A DNA stretch of 64,000 nucleotides from the NCBI GenBank assembly GCA_963788145.1, contig CAWBFQ010000006.1, forward strand, positions 620,001 to 684,000, given 5' to 3'. Below, one piece after another: positions 8,817 to 18,500 of this stretch. Origin of the DNA: UTCFX2 sp963788145 (GTDB lineage Bacteria; Chloroflexota; Anaerolineae; Anaerolineales; UBA4823). Each line of letters opens with the position of its first letter. The first letter of the stretch is position 1. The notes beneath the pieces were generated by a model. It did no database searches. It was not told the DNA's origin and worked only from the letters and a program-made list of their open reading frames with translations. The position numbers were made by a program, and so were the translations under genes.

Positions 8817-9577
8817 ATCTTCCAAGGTGCGTTTCCTTCTGCCCAATACTTTTCCAATGAATTCACATCTCGTAAGGTATCCATACAATGCCAGAAGTCA
8901 TCATGTGGGTATGCAATCAGTTGGCCTTCGGCAGATAACCGCTCGAGAGGATCGCGCTCCCACAGAGTTGTGTCTCCTTCAATGTAATTTAAAACCTCTG
9001 GCTGTAAAACGAAGAAACCGCCGTTAATCCAACCCTCTCCAATTTGAGGTTTCTCTTCAAAGTGGGTGACCCTTCGACCTTCAAATGCTATTTGACCAAA
9101 ACGAGCCGGAGGGTGGACTGCGGTGATGGTTGCATATTTCCCGTGACTTTGATGGAATTTAAGCAGATGATGAATATTAATATTGCTTACTCCATCTCCG
9201 TAGGTCAACATGAAAGCCTCATTTTCAATCATTTGACCAATTCGTTTAATTCGACCACCAGTCTGGGTGTTCAAACCGGTATCCAGCAGATGGACGGTCC
9301 AGTCTTCGCTATCTGAATTGTGGATCTTGATTTCCCCATTACGCAGATTAACCGTCAGGTTTTGCGAACGATAATAATAATTCAGGAAATAATCCTTAAT
9401 CATTTCGCCTTTATACCCCAGGGCAATGATAAATTCACTAAACCCATAACAGGCATATGTTTTCATAATGTGCCAGATGATGGGTCTCCCCCCGATTTCA
9501 ACCATGGGTTTGGGTTTTACGGTTGTTTCTTCAGATAGGCGTGTACCTAACCCGCCAGCCAGGATGGCTACTTTCAT
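8807..9577 (-). CDS. rfbF: Glucose-1-phosphate cytidylyltransferase
   Basis: 256 residues, the family length. The N-terminal signature AGGLGTRLSEETTVKPKPMV is the nucleotidyltransferase motif in its RfbF/AscA form. GDGVSNINI carries the metal-binding Asp, and HFEEKPQIGEGWINGGFF matches the second substrate motif. It makes CDP-glucose from CTP and glucose 1-phosphate, the committed step of the pathway. As first gene of the minus-strand operon it faces a roughly 200 bp gap to the divergent glycosyltransferase at 9776, which must hold the operon promoter. I found no strong consensus there. Confidence 0.94.
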   Translation of the reverse strand: MKVAILAGGLGTRLSEETTVKPKPMVEIGGRPIIWHIMKTYACYGFSEFIIALGYKGEMIKDYFLNYYYRSQNLTVNLRNGEIKIHNSDSEDWTVHLLDTGLNTQTGGRIKRIGQMIENEAFMLTYGDGVSNINIHHLLKFHQSHGKYATITAVHPPARFGQIAFEGRRVTHFEEKPQIGEGWINGGFFVLQPEVLNYIEGDTTLWERDPLERLSAEGQLIAYPHDDFWHCMDTLRDVNSLEKYWAEGNAPWKIWN

Positions 9578-9775
9578 TTCTGCTGCCTTTCCGATGGATC
9601 AAAATACAAAATCAACAAAGTGAATTGTACACCAAGAACAGCAGTTTTACCCCTTGCCGTGCTGGGGATATTAGGGCAAAATGAAATCAGAATACGAGTA
9701 TGGATGATGATTTTGCCAACCCGAAGTATTTTACTTTGAACATTGATGGTTGTGGCTGCAATTTAAAAGGGTCAC

Positions 9776-11353
9776 ATGAATATGCATTTCAAAAGGATCA
9801 TAAGAACGAACACAGTTTCGACCAAGAAAATTATTAAGCCATGGCGTTGGATATGGCTAATAATTTGTTTAAGTATTTTGTGCCTGCATATTCTCACGTT
9901 GCTGCGTTACCCACCCCCATTTGTTGATGAAGCCTGGCTGGTGAGTCGGGCTTGGACATTCAACCAGACCGGCCATCAATATGGCCCTTTAGATGCTGGA
10001 CTGGTTGATCAATTTGCAGGCATCTGGACTCTCAATCAATGGTTGATCACTGCGCTCCAGTCGCTCGTATTGCGCTTCTTCTCCCGGCCTGTTTTACCTC
10101 CATTGCGTATGCTTTCGCTGATCGAGGGATTTGGCTTGCTGGCGGTAAGCTATTGGGCGGCCACTGGGTTGAGTGGGAGGCCTGTCGCGATTTGGAGCAC
10201 GTTGTTTTTAGCAGTATCGCGGATTTTCATGCACACTGCCCATATGGTTCGTTATGATATTCTGGCGACTTTCTTGGGTTATACCGCTCTGGCGATCGTT
10301 GTCAATGATGGCCGTGGTAGATTCTGGTATGGCCTGGCGGCTGGTATGGTGGCTGGACTAGCTACAGAAACACATTTGAATAGCCTGATCTTTCTTCCTG
10401 CAATTGCTCTGATTTATCTGCTCGAATTCAAAGGTTCGTTTTATCGTAAATCCGGCTTCTGGGGATTTGTGATTGGCAGCAGCTTAGGTTTAGGGTTTTA
10501 CCTGCTTCTGCATGTTCTGCCTTATCCGGACACTTATTTCGAGGTTAATCGGATACTCTTTAGCAGAACTCAAATCCCCCCGATATTAACCTGGAAACTG
10601 CAAGAAATATTTACCGGCTTTAAGAATGTCGGTTTTCTGCTTTTGCTTGGATCTGGGCCAATGCTTCTGCTGGGATTGTTAGCACTCCCTGTCTTGATCT
10701 ATAGAAAAACTGAAGCGGGATGGAAATTAATGGCAATCAACTTTGCTCTTTGGGTTGGGGCAGCATTATTGATTCCCAACAGTATGGGGCATTATGCCAT
10801 TTACCTGGCGCCAGCTTTTTTGTGGTTGGTTGCTGAGTTTCTGGTGTATTTTCTTCAGCAAACCTGGCAAGGAGGATGGAAGGATTACGCCAGCCGGGCG
10901 ATTGTCTGGGGAAGTATGGTGGGCTCACTAGTGCTCACAATTCTATTGCTCATCCCAAACGGTTACCAGACCTATCAGCAGGCGCAGTCAGAAGTCGATG
11001 CCTCCGTCTTAGCGGGGGATACTTTGATGGGTTCACAGGTGTACTGGTTGGGATTGTATGATCATCGCTACTATTCCTGGGAGCTATTATTTCTTTATCC
11101 GCGTTTCTATCCGGGAAAGACCCTGGAGGATGCAATGCTCTATTTTAAGCCGGACATCTTGATCATCGATGGGTTTGTACAGCCCTATATCAATGATAAC
11201 CTTGATCCTTCCGACCGTTGGTATGATTACCGTGTTTCTCGTGGCGAGTTATATGATTTCCTGGAAAGACATGCGCAGCAAATCCCTATACCGGAAAATG
11301 TTACCTATAACGGCAGTCCACTCCAGGTTTATCGGATTATTTGGGGCCAGTGA
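9776..11353 (+). CDS. GT39-like integral membrane glycosyltransferase
   Basis: 525 residues with about a dozen hydrophobic segments. After the first membrane helix it has FVDEAW (Asp51/Glu52), the acidic pair expected in the first external loop of PMT/ArnT-like enzymes that use polyprenyl-phosphate sugars. The C-terminal ~130 residues are soluble and probably extracytoplasmic. A purine-rich AAAAGGG precedes the ATG; a second ATG lies two codons later. It is divergent from the CDP-sugar operon, so a role in placing those sugars on a glycan or protein is plausible but not shown. Confidence 0.78.
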   Translation: MNMHFKRIIRTNTVSTKKIIKPWRWIWLIICLSILCLHILTLLRYPPPFVDEAWLVSRAWTFNQTGHQYGPLDAGLVDQFAGIWTLNQWLITALQSLVLRFFSRPVLPPLRMLSLIEGFGLLAVSYWAATGLSGRPVAIWSTLFLAVSRIFMHTAHMVRYDILATFLGYTALAIVVNDGRGRFWYGLAAGMVAGLATETHLNSLIFLPAIALIYLLEFKGSFYRKSGFWGFVIGSSLGLGFYLLLHVLPYPDTYFEVNRILFSRTQIPPILTWKLQEIFTGFKNVGFLLLLGSGPMLLLGLLALPVLIYRKTEAGWKLMAINFALWVGAALLIPNSMGHYAIYLAPAFLWLVAEFLVYFLQQTWQGGWKDYASRAIVWGSMVGSLVLTILLLIPNGYQTYQQAQSEVDASVLAGDTLMGSQVYWLGLYDHRYYSWELLFLYPRFYPGKTLEDAMLYFKPDILIIDGFVQPYINDNLDPSDRWYDYRVSRGELYDFLERHAQQIPIPENVTYNGSPLQVYRIIWGQ

Positions 11354-11366
11354 AGTTGGGGTGATT

Positions 11367-11386
11367 CCTTATGATGGTTCATAAGG
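11367..11386. other. Perfect hairpin between convergent genes
   Basis: CCTTATGA and TCATAAGG form a perfect 8-bp stem with a TGGT loop, 13 nt after the stop of the plus-strand glycosyltransferase gene and 43 nt before the end of the minus-strand GT2 gene. No T-run follows on either strand, so it is not a standard intrinsic terminator. It could end or stabilise the two 3' ends, or bind a protein. Confidence 0.45.
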
Positions 11387-11429
11387 GAAATCTGATGGGT
11401 GCTTATAGTATCCGGGTTTTGACAACATT

Positions 11430-12209
11430 TCATCTGAATTTCTTCTGGATCAAGGGAGGTGATTTTGTGATATTTCTAAACAATGGATACGATATGATCC
11501 CCCATACATCGAGCCGGTAAAGTAAGGAAGTTCTCAATACTTCCAGCCCATAGATCAACGAGTTGCGTAAATTAATAGAAGAGGAGTCATCCATATATCG
11601 AGTAGGGCAGGATACTTCGCCGATTGAAAAACCGGCATAGATAATCTGAGCTAAGATTTGATTGTCAAAGATAAAATCATCTGAGTTCAAATCCAACGGT
11701 ATAGTCTCCAAGATTCTTCTGGAGTACGCTCTATAGCCTGTATGGTATTCCGAGAGTTTATAATGGAGCAGAAAATTCTGAACAGCGGTCAAGAATTTAT
11801 TAGAGAAATATTTATATATTGGCATACCGCCTTTCAAAGCGCCAATGCCCAGAATTCGCGAACCCAGCACACAATCAAAAATACCCTCTGCGATTAAGGA
11901 TGCCATTGCAGTGATTAACTTTGGGTTGTACTGATAATCCGGATGCAGCATCACGATGATATCTGCCCCCAGCCCTAAAGCCTTCGCATAACAGGTTTTT
12001 TGATTGCCTCCATACCCTCGATTTTGTGGATGTATAAGCGTGTGAATATTCAATCCCTGGGCGATCTCTGCGGTATGGTCGATACTTTTATCATCGACCA
12101 GCACGATTTCATCCACAATTTCGTGCGGGATATCGTTGTAGGTCTTGGTCAGCGTTTTTTCAGCATTGTATGCCGGCATTACGACAACGATCTTTTTGCC
12201 TTTAAGCAT
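11430..12209 (-). CDS. GT2-family glycosyltransferase (dolichol-phosphate mannosyltransferase-like)
   Basis: 259 residues of a GT-A fold. VVMPAYNAEKTL opens the sheet, VDDKSIDHT binds the nucleotide, and LHPDYQY carries the catalytic-site Asp; EYHTGYRAYSR is typical of the DPM1/polyprenyl-phosphate sugar synthase branch. There is no strong membrane anchor; a short hydrophobic stretch sits near the C-terminus. It likely loads a sugar onto undecaprenyl phosphate, supplying the lipid-linked donor used by the surrounding GT39/GT87 proteins. It follows the GT87-like gene on the same strand with a 107 bp gap. Confidence 0.87.
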   Translation of the reverse strand: MLKGKKIVVVMPAYNAEKTLTKTYNDIPHEIVDEIVLVDDKSIDHTAEIAQGLNIHTLIHPQNRGYGGNQKTCYAKALGLGADIIVMLHPDYQYNPKLITAMASLIAEGIFDCVLGSRILGIGALKGGMPIYKYFSNKFLTAVQNFLLHYKLSEYHTGYRAYSRRILETIPLDLNSDDFIFDNQILAQIIYAGFSIGEVSCPTRYMDDSSSINLRNSLIYGLEVLRTSLLYRLDVWGIISYPLFRNITKSPPLIQKKFR

Positions 12210-12316
12210 GAGCGTTCTCCCCGGGAAATGATCAAATACACTGATTCCTCTCTATATCCCGATGTGATGTTGTGAATGATGGAGATATCGTAAATCAGAT
12301 TGTTTGGTTAAAAATC

Positions 12317-13174
12317 TCATCCTACCAAAAATCGATGGAGTATCCAAAAAACCCAGCTCGCCAGAGATATCAATATGACCAATTTTGTCGAGCGGATAAA
12401 ACTCAAAATAAAACCGCTCCAGGTTAATAAGATCGCATAGGGTGAAAGCAGGGGAGAAGAAGCCAGCGCAAAACAAAGCTCTTTCCGCTTAATTGCTAAA
12501 ACTAACAGGAAGATCCCAATTGGAAGGCCATAAGGCCAGGCGCTGACGATAAATGGTCCGCCAGCCGCAAAGATATCACTGGTACGTAAAAACCATGTTC
12601 CATATAATAAAACCGAGATTATGAATAGAGAAACAGCAGGTATGATGGTTTTTATCGTTTCGATCAATCCCTTTTCTAACAAAATTAGAACCAGAACAAA
12701 AATAATGATCCCAATTGTGGATTGTGGTTTCATCGCCAGGAAGACCAATCCAAGAGGAGCGGGCATAAATATACCCAAAAGAGGTATCCATTCAATATTT
12801 CCGGTCTGGATGCAATTGGCTACAGGGGCTGAGAATAAAAACGCGACCAAGGCGAACGGTTTTCCGCCAGCACGATATCCTAAATATGCAAACCCAATCA
12901 TACTGACGACAAAGAATAATGCCCTGCCAATATCATACGGCAAGATAGCAAATGGGATGAGAGGGATGAGCGCCCAAAAAGGGGCAAAAAAATATGGATT
13001 ATTCTCATAGGGAGAGCGGAATTCTATCAGGGCGCGTGTCGCCGGGTAATATGAGTAATACCAATCGATCGTGGCTGTATTTCTTGAGTATGCGAACCAG
13101 AAGAGAACACCAAGAACGCTGATAAGACATAGTAGGACTAATGTTTTTTGAAAGAACTGCTTATTTTGGTCCAA
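12317..13174 (-). CDS. GT87-like (DUF2029) membrane glycosyltransferase
   Basis: 285 residues, almost wholly hydrophobic, with about eight membrane helices. The N-terminal helix, then DWYYSYYPATRALIEFRSPY and YENNPYFFAPFWALIPLIPF, match the start of GT87 (DUF2029) alpha-mannosyl/arabinosyl-transferase-like proteins, where an acidic residue in the first loop is catalytic. It is shorter than usual GT87 proteins (about 400) and ends soon after the last helix. It shares the D-to-SPY start pattern with the gene at 13549. Likely a polyprenyl-phosphate-sugar-dependent transferase; substrate unknown. Confidence 0.75.
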   Translation of the reverse strand: MDQNKQFFQKTLVLLCLISVLGVLFWFAYSRNTATIDWYYSYYPATRALIEFRSPYENNPYFFAPFWALIPLIPFAILPYDIGRALFFVVSMIGFAYLGYRAGGKPFALVAFLFSAPVANCIQTGNIEWIPLLGIFMPAPLGLVFLAMKPQSTIGIIIFVLVLILLEKGLIETIKTIIPAVSLFIISVLLYGTWFLRTSDIFAAGGPFIVSAWPYGLPIGIFLLVLAIKRKELCFALASSPLLSPYAILLTWSGFILSFIRSTKLVILISLASWVFWILHRFLVG

Positions 13175-13548
13175 TGTTTTGACTTCTCTCTTGGAAAAGC
13201 CGATGTTTTGGGTGGCCCATTAAGACTGACTGCTGTATAACAGGATGGGAAGATCACGCAAATGCAGAATCATTTTGCTTGATCTGGTTAAATTATTATG
13301 AGAGCAACTATTATTTGGTATTATATCATCCAAGCAATCCTTTTCTTGAAATACCGCATGAAATATTGCAGTACTAGAACGAGATACATGAGCATGTTAA
13401 TGATAAACTTATTTCGATGAGAGGATTGTTGAGTAAATATATTGATCGCAGCTATTTCTCCCTTGTTTTTTAACAGTTGTGTCGATTCTCTCATTGATTT
13501 TTTCTGGCGCGTCGTCTGAGTAACGTTTCTTGGTCAGTCTGGCTAATT
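13175..13548. other. A+T-rich intergenic region between divergent GT87 genes
   Basis: About 370 bp separate the two divergent GT87-like genes. Apart from one short minus-strand frame (13321-13494), I see no gene, RNA structure or long repeat. The region must contain promoters for both directions, but no pair of boxes close to consensus stands out. Confidence 0.5.
13321..13494 (-). CDS. Possible small membrane protein or gene relic (57 residues)
   Basis: A minus-strand ATG frame encodes 57 residues with a polar N-terminal half and one hydrophobic segment (IINMLMYLVLVLQYF) followed by a basic tail (RYFKKR). The layout suits a single-pass peptide or the surviving end of a larger membrane protein. 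There is no clear ribosome site before the ATG and I recognise no family. It lies in the gap between two divergent glycosyltransferases, where relics are plausible. Confidence 0.25.
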   Translation of the reverse strand: MRESTQLLKNKGEIAAINIFTQQSSHRNKFIINMLMYLVLVLQYFMRYFKKRIAWMI

Positions 13549-14877
13549 GTGGTATCGTTAGGGATATCATTCCTGACTTTGAAGCGGCGGGTTACCTCCT
13601 TAAATATTGGAGCAGATTTGAAATCTTTTCCAAGATACCTGATGATTATTTTAGTAACCCTAGCGGCGCTGGCTACCCTCGTGGGCCTGACCTTGGTCAA
13701 TTATCGCTATTCGCAGCAGAACCCGGGTGGGAGTGATTTTCTGCCGCGTTGGGTGGGGACGCGCCAGTTTTTAATGACTGGTCAAAGCCCATATAGCGAA
13801 CAGACTACCCAGGCGATCCAGGATTTGTTTTACGGAAGACCGGCGCAGCCTGACGAAGATCAAGTGCTGTTTGTCTATCCGTTTTATTCGATTTTTGTCT
13901 TTGCGCCCTTTGCGTTGATCCCGGATTTTGATATGGCTCGGGCAATATGGATGACGACGCTGGAAATAGGCATCATTCTGATCACGTTGGCGGGGATATC
14001 CCTGAGCCGCTGGAAGCTCTCGCCTTTAATGTTGGGGTTTCTGTTAATTTTTGCATTATTGTGGTATTACAGCATCCGACCGCTGATCAATTCGAACGCT
14101 TCTGTGATCGTGGGTTTGTTTGTCGTCGGGACGTTATTGGCTATCCGGACTGAACAGGACAGTTGGGCCGGGCTGCTGTTAGCGTTAGCGACGATCAAGC
14201 CGCAAGTAGTGGTATTGTTGATACTCTATATTTTGATTTGGAGCATCTCTGAAAAGCGTTATCTCATTTTCTGGAGTTTCTTAGGGAACCTGGCATTAAT
14301 GGTCGCAGTCACCAGTATGTTAATCCCAGATTGGACTTGGCAGAATTTGCGCCAGGTGTTCTCATATCCGGAATATACCCTGCCGGGTACACCCGGGGCG
14401 ATATTCTTGCAATGGGTGCCAGGCGTGGGCAAACAGATGGGTTGGGCGCTGACGATTTTGTTGATAACAACGTTGATTTGGGAGTGGCGAGCTTCGCTGG
14501 GAAAAGAGTATCGCTGGTTCCTTTGGACCGGGTTTTTTACACTGACAGCGACGACCATGATCGGCATCCGCACGGCGACGGAGAACTACGTGATCCTGCT
14601 ACCAGTGGTCATCCTGGTCTTTGCGGCTTGGGATCAGGAATGGGGGGTGTTTGGGCGGGGTTTGATCGCGGTCAGTTATAGTTTACTGCTTTTTGGGGTC
14701 TGGTGGTTGTTTCTGGCAACTCTAGAAAGAGGCGATCAACCAATCCAGGCCCCAATCATGTTCTTTCCGCTGCCGATTTTCCTGCTGGTTGGATTATATT
14801 GGATTCGTTGGTGGGTGCTGCGCCCCGAAAGACCCTTAATGGATCAATGGCGCAACCGGCGTCGGATCATGGATTGA
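13549..14877 (+). CDS. GT87-family (DUF2029) membrane glycosyltransferase
   Basis: 442 residues starting at GTG; an internal ATG (MIILVTLAA) near residue 31 is another possible start, just before the first helix. GSDFLPRWVGTRQFLMTGQSPY is the GT87 loop after helix 1, with the conserved Asp, and a DEDQVLFVYPFY stretch follows. About ten membrane helices span the rest. GT87 proteins transfer mannose-type sugars from polyprenyl phosphate at the outer membrane face. It is the first gene of a packed plus-strand run of four membrane glycosyltransferases (24 bp to the next). Confidence 0.8.
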   Translation: MVSLGISFLTLKRRVTSLNIGADLKSFPRYLMIILVTLAALATLVGLTLVNYRYSQQNPGGSDFLPRWVGTRQFLMTGQSPYSEQTTQAIQDLFYGRPAQPDEDQVLFVYPFYSIFVFAPFALIPDFDMARAIWMTTLEIGIILITLAGISLSRWKLSPLMLGFLLIFALLWYYSIRPLINSNASVIVGLFVVGTLLAIRTEQDSWAGLLLALATIKPQVVVLLILYILIWSISEKRYLIFWSFLGNLALMVAVTSMLIPDWTWQNLRQVFSYPEYTLPGTPGAIFLQWVPGVGKQMGWALTILLITTLIWEWRASLGKEYRWFLWTGFFTLTATTMIGIRTATENYVILLPVVILVFAAWDQEWGVFGRGLIAVSYSLLLFGVWWLFLATLERGDQPIQAPIMFFPLPIFLLVGLYWIRWWVLRPERPLMDQWRNRRRIMD

Positions 14878-14901
14878 GGAATTTCGCAAGGAAGTTTTTC
14901 G

Positions 14902-16905
14902 ATGCGCCAAAAGTGGAACTGGAGGGCGTTAAGCAATTGGGTGGTTTTGATTTGGCTGGCGGTAGTCGTTGCCGGTTATTATGTAATGCACAAACCGATC
15001 ACCCCCGCTTTCGTTTTGAGCCTGATGCTGATCATCTGGCGGGTCGGCGTAGCTGGAACGATCTTCTCGATCGCGGGTGGATTAGGAAGACGGTTGCTGC
15101 CAATGCTGCCAAATCACCCACTATCGGCGCTGTCTCTGCAAGCCGGGCTTGGTGCAGGAATGCTGAGTCTGGGGGTTCTTGTCGTAGGTTGGGTTGGTGG
15201 GCTGTATGCGCCCGTTGCGCTGTTTGCGATCCTGCTTATGAGTATCCTGTTGCGAAGCGATATTCGCTCCTGGTGGATGGAATGGCGCTCGTTGGGCGCG
15301 GTCTGGCGGGAGAGTTCAAATTTCGGGCGCATGATCGCTGGCATGTTGATCGTAATCCTGGGCTGTATGCTGATCGAGTCCCTGGCTCTACCCACTCATT
15401 GGGATGCCCTGGTCTATCATCTGGCGTTGCCTCAGTTTTATTTAGATACCCATCGGTTTATATACAACGCAAAGATTATGTATTGGGGGATGCCGCAGAC
15501 TGCTGAAATGCTTTACACCTGGGCGATGAGCCTGGCAGGCGGCTCTGGAGCGTTGGTATTGGGCTGGATGGGGGGTGTAATCGCTTTGACTGGCTTACTC
15601 GGTCTGCTCATTCAAAAGCTCGGTCTGGATGCCGCCTGGGCCGGCGCGGGGGCGCTGATGGCAGGATTTACTTTGGCGGCTGGGTTGGCTTGGGGGTACA
15701 CTGATTGGTGGACGGTTCTTTTTGGGTTGGGCTTTCTGATATCGCTCTCGAATTGGATAGAAAGCGAACGAGATTCACAACTGGCGCTGAGCGGGATTCT
15801 GGCCGGAATGGCATTAAGCTCAAAATATACGGCCGGGATATTGATGGTTGGCGGGGCGATCATCATCACACTGCGATATCGATCGGATATTCCGCGCCTG
15901 TTAAGATCGCTGCTCTGGTTTGGGGCGCCTGCATTATTAGTGTTCTCTCCCTGGCTGATCAAGAATATCTGGGCGACCGGAAATCCGGTATATCCTTTGT
16001 TTTTCCCGGCGGGGTCGATGAGCGCGCTGCGGCTCTCTCTCTACCAGGGTGGGCAGCCGTGGGGGAATTGGCTGGATATTCCCTTTCTACCCGCTCGCCT
16101 CACATTTTGGGGGGTAGATGGAGGCCCCGGCTATAGCGCCTCGATTGGCCCACTGCTTCTAGGGCTAGGGGTGGCTGCGGGGTTGGGTTGGCGTTCGCGG
16201 GTGGACAGCGAGAAAGCCGTAATCCGTTTGGCGTTAACGATTGCTGCGAGTGGGATGATCATCTGGATGATCGCAGGACGTTTCTCGTCCTATCTGCTGC
16301 AGGCGCGGCTTTACTTTTCCATCTTTCCGGCGCTTGCAGCCCTTGCCGCTGCGGGCTTTTCAGGATTAAGCCGGATCAACCAGAATGGGGTGCGATTCCG
16401 CAACGTTGTTGGGGTATTGGTGGTGGTCGTATTAGGATTAAATTCGCTCGAGGTAGGTTTGCACGCCATCCAGATGGGGACTGTTCCTACAGTGTTGGGG
16501 TTTCGGGATGCGGAAACATTCCTGGTGGATAATCTAGGCTGGTATGGTCCGGCGATGGATGCCCTACGGGAATTACCAGAGAGTTCGCGGGTGCTGATGC
16601 TGTGGGAGCCGCGCAGTCTGTATTGTGCGCCGCTGTGCGAGCCAGATGAGATCATCGATCGTTGGCTTCGTGAGCGATATGAAAACTATTCGGCTGGAGC
16701 GCGGACCCCTGTTGAAATACTGGAGAACTGGCGAAATGCAGGATATACCCATTTGCTTTACTATAAACTAGGAGCAGATTTTATTCGCCTGGAAGATGCT
16801 AGCTATGCTCTCGACGATTGGCTGGCTTTGGATGCTTTGCTGAACCAGCTTGGGACTGGTGAAAATTTTGGGGATACATATATCTTGTACACACTAAGTC
16901 AATGA
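14902..16905 (+). CDS. Large polytopic membrane protein, GT39/ArnT-like
   Basis: 667 residues, at least twelve hydrophobic helices. After a helical N-terminal domain, THWDALVYHLALPQFYL recalls the Asp-containing first loop of a GT39-like subgroup common in this phylum. The last ~150 residues (from about position 530) are soluble and end in a small alpha/beta module. It overlaps the next gene by 4 nt. Probably an extracytoplasmic glycosyltransferase using lipid-linked sugars; assignment below family level is not possible. Confidence 0.72.
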   Translation: MRQKWNWRALSNWVVLIWLAVVVAGYYVMHKPITPAFVLSLMLIIWRVGVAGTIFSIAGGLGRRLLPMLPNHPLSALSLQAGLGAGMLSLGVLVVGWVGGLYAPVALFAILLMSILLRSDIRSWWMEWRSLGAVWRESSNFGRMIAGMLIVILGCMLIESLALPTHWDALVYHLALPQFYLDTHRFIYNAKIMYWGMPQTAEMLYTWAMSLAGGSGALVLGWMGGVIALTGLLGLLIQKLGLDAAWAGAGALMAGFTLAAGLAWGYTDWWTVLFGLGFLISLSNWIESERDSQLALSGILAGMALSSKYTAGILMVGGAIIITLRYRSDIPRLLRSLLWFGAPALLVFSPWLIKNIWATGNPVYPLFFPAGSMSALRLSLYQGGQPWGNWLDIPFLPARLTFWGVDGGPGYSASIGPLLLGLGVAAGLGWRSRVDSEKAVIRLALTIAASGMIIWMIAGRFSSYLLQARLYFSIFPALAALAAAGFSGLSRINQNGVRFRNVVGVLVVVVLGLNSLEVGLHAIQMGTVPTVLGFRDAETFLVDNLGWYGPAMDALRELPESSRVLMLWEPRSLYCAPLCEPDEIIDRWLRERYENYSAGARTPVEILENWRNAGYTHLLYYKLGADFIRLEDASYALDDWLALDALLNQLGTGENFGDTYILYTLSQ

Positions 16906-18500
16906 GCGGACGGATCTTGCTGGTTTTGTGGCTTCTTGGATTAGCAATTGTATCGATCGTTGCTGTATTTCAAAACTCCCCCGGTTATATGGATGCAGAT
17001 TATTATTATTCTGGGGGGATACAACTGGCCAGTGGGCAAGGTTTCAATGAGAATATTTTGTGGAATTACCTGGATGATCCAGAAGGCTTGCCGCATCCAT
17101 CGCACGGTTATTGGATGCCGCTGGTCTCCATCCTGGCTGCGGCTGGGATGGCTTTGCTGGGCAAGATTGATTTTTCATCTGGACGTTTCTTATTCATTTT
17201 GATTGCGGCTTTTATCCCGCCGCTAACGGCAGAGCTTGCCTGGCGATTGCACCGCCGCAAAGACCTGGCGCTGATATCTGGCGGCCTGGCGCTCTTCCCG
17301 GCTTTTTACCTGCCCTATTTGCCTACTACAGATGTGTTTGGCTGTTTCATGATATTGGGCGGATGCTTCTTCTTGCTCCTAACCAGTATAGAAAATTCTG
17401 CTCAGAGAGATCCACGCGATCTATATTTATCTCCCCTGCTCTTAGGGTCGCTGGCTGGGCTGATGCATCTGGGTCGGGCAGATGGCCTCTTGTGGTTGTT
17501 TCTTGGCTTGGCAGGGGTGGGTCGATTAGCCCTGGATGCGCAACGGCCGCGTGCGTGGAGAAGGGCTCTGCTGGTAGGGCTGGCTTGTCTGGTTGGGTAT
17601 CTACTGGTGATGGGACCCTGGTATCTGCGCAACCTGGCTGTGTTCGGGGCGCCATTATCACCTGGCGGGGATCGCAGTTTTTGGATCCTGGAATACGATG
17701 AGTTATTCACCTTCCCCGCTGACCAGCTCACTTTTCAGCGTTGGCTGCAATCAGGTCTGGGGGTGATCTTGAACGCCAGGTTATGGGCGGCAGGGCAAAA
17801 TCTGCAAAGCGGGCTGGCTGTTCAAGGCGGAATTTTTCTAGCTCCGTTAATCGGCTTCGGGCTTTGGAGATTGAGAAACCACTTGAGCATCCGGGTGGCT
17901 GTCTGTGGCTGGCTGCTCACCTTTTTGGCGATGACGCTGGTCTTTCCTTATCAAGGGGCGAGAGGCGGTTTTTTTCATTCAGGCGCCGCTTTCCAGCCGG
18001 TTTTTTGGGCAGCAGCGCCGCTCGGGCTGGAAAGCTTGATCGAGTGGGGATCCAGGAGACGGAACTGGGAAACCAGGCAGGCGCGGCGCATATTTGGGGT
18101 AGGATTGATGGGGTTAGCATTCCTGTTGACGATCCTGACAGCACGTGGGCGTCTCTTCTCGGCTGATGCAGGTGGCGTATCCTGGAATGCACGCTACGAA
18201 CGCTATGTCCAGCTGGAACAATATTTGCAGAAGTTGGATATCCCGTTGGATGGTGTGGCGATAGTCAATAATCCCCCCGAATATTTTGTGGCCTCCGGCA
18301 GACCCGCGATCTCCATTCCGTATGGCGACCTGCAGGCAGTGTGTTCAGCGGCTGACCGTTACCATGGACGAGTCTTGTTGTTGGAGATCGATCAAATCCT
18401 GGGAGGAACGGATTTGTTCGATCACCCCAAAGATCGATTGTGTTTGAAGTATCTGGACACAATCGAGGATGTGCGCATTTTCTTGATCGAAGAGCCATGA
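16902..18500 (+). CDS. GT39-like membrane glycosyltransferase
   Basis: 532 residues. Start overlaps the previous stop as ATGA, a sign of translational coupling. Helix 1 is followed by GYMDADYYYSGGIQLASGQG, where DAD resembles the acidic loop of GT39-like enzymes, then about ten more helices and a soluble C-terminal domain of ~110 residues. It is the third of four consecutive membrane transferases; together they could act in sequence on one lipid-linked glycan, but acceptors are unknown. Confidence 0.74.
   Translation: MSGRILLVLWLLGLAIVSIVAVFQNSPGYMDADYYYSGGIQLASGQGFNENILWNYLDDPEGLPHPSHGYWMPLVSILAAAGMALLGKIDFSSGRFLFILIAAFIPPLTAELAWRLHRRKDLALISGGLALFPAFYLPYLPTTDVFGCFMILGGCFFLLLTSIENSAQRDPRDLYLSPLLLGSLAGLMHLGRADGLLWLFLGLAGVGRLALDAQRPRAWRRALLVGLACLVGYLLVMGPWYLRNLAVFGAPLSPGGDRSFWILEYDELFTFPADQLTFQRWLQSGLGVILNARLWAAGQNLQSGLAVQGGIFLAPLIGFGLWRLRNHLSIRVAVCGWLLTFLAMTLVFPYQGARGGFFHSGAAFQPVFWAAAPLGLESLIEWGSRRRNWETRQARRIFGVGLMGLAFLLTILTARGRLFSADAGGVSWNARYERYVQLEQYLQKLDIPLDGVAIVNNPPEYFVASGRPAISIPYGDLQAVCSAADRYHGRVLLLEIDQILGGTDLFDHPKDRLCLKYLDTIEDVRIFLIEEP

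Noticed and set aside
8817..8888. Longer start for rfbG
   Set aside because: The extra 24 residues come from rfbF coding sequence and are not part of the dehydratase fold.
9578..9775. Promoter of the CDP-sugar operon
   Set aside because: A TACAAT-like box exists on the minus strand but no acceptable -35 box at 16-18 bp, so I do not list it as a feature.
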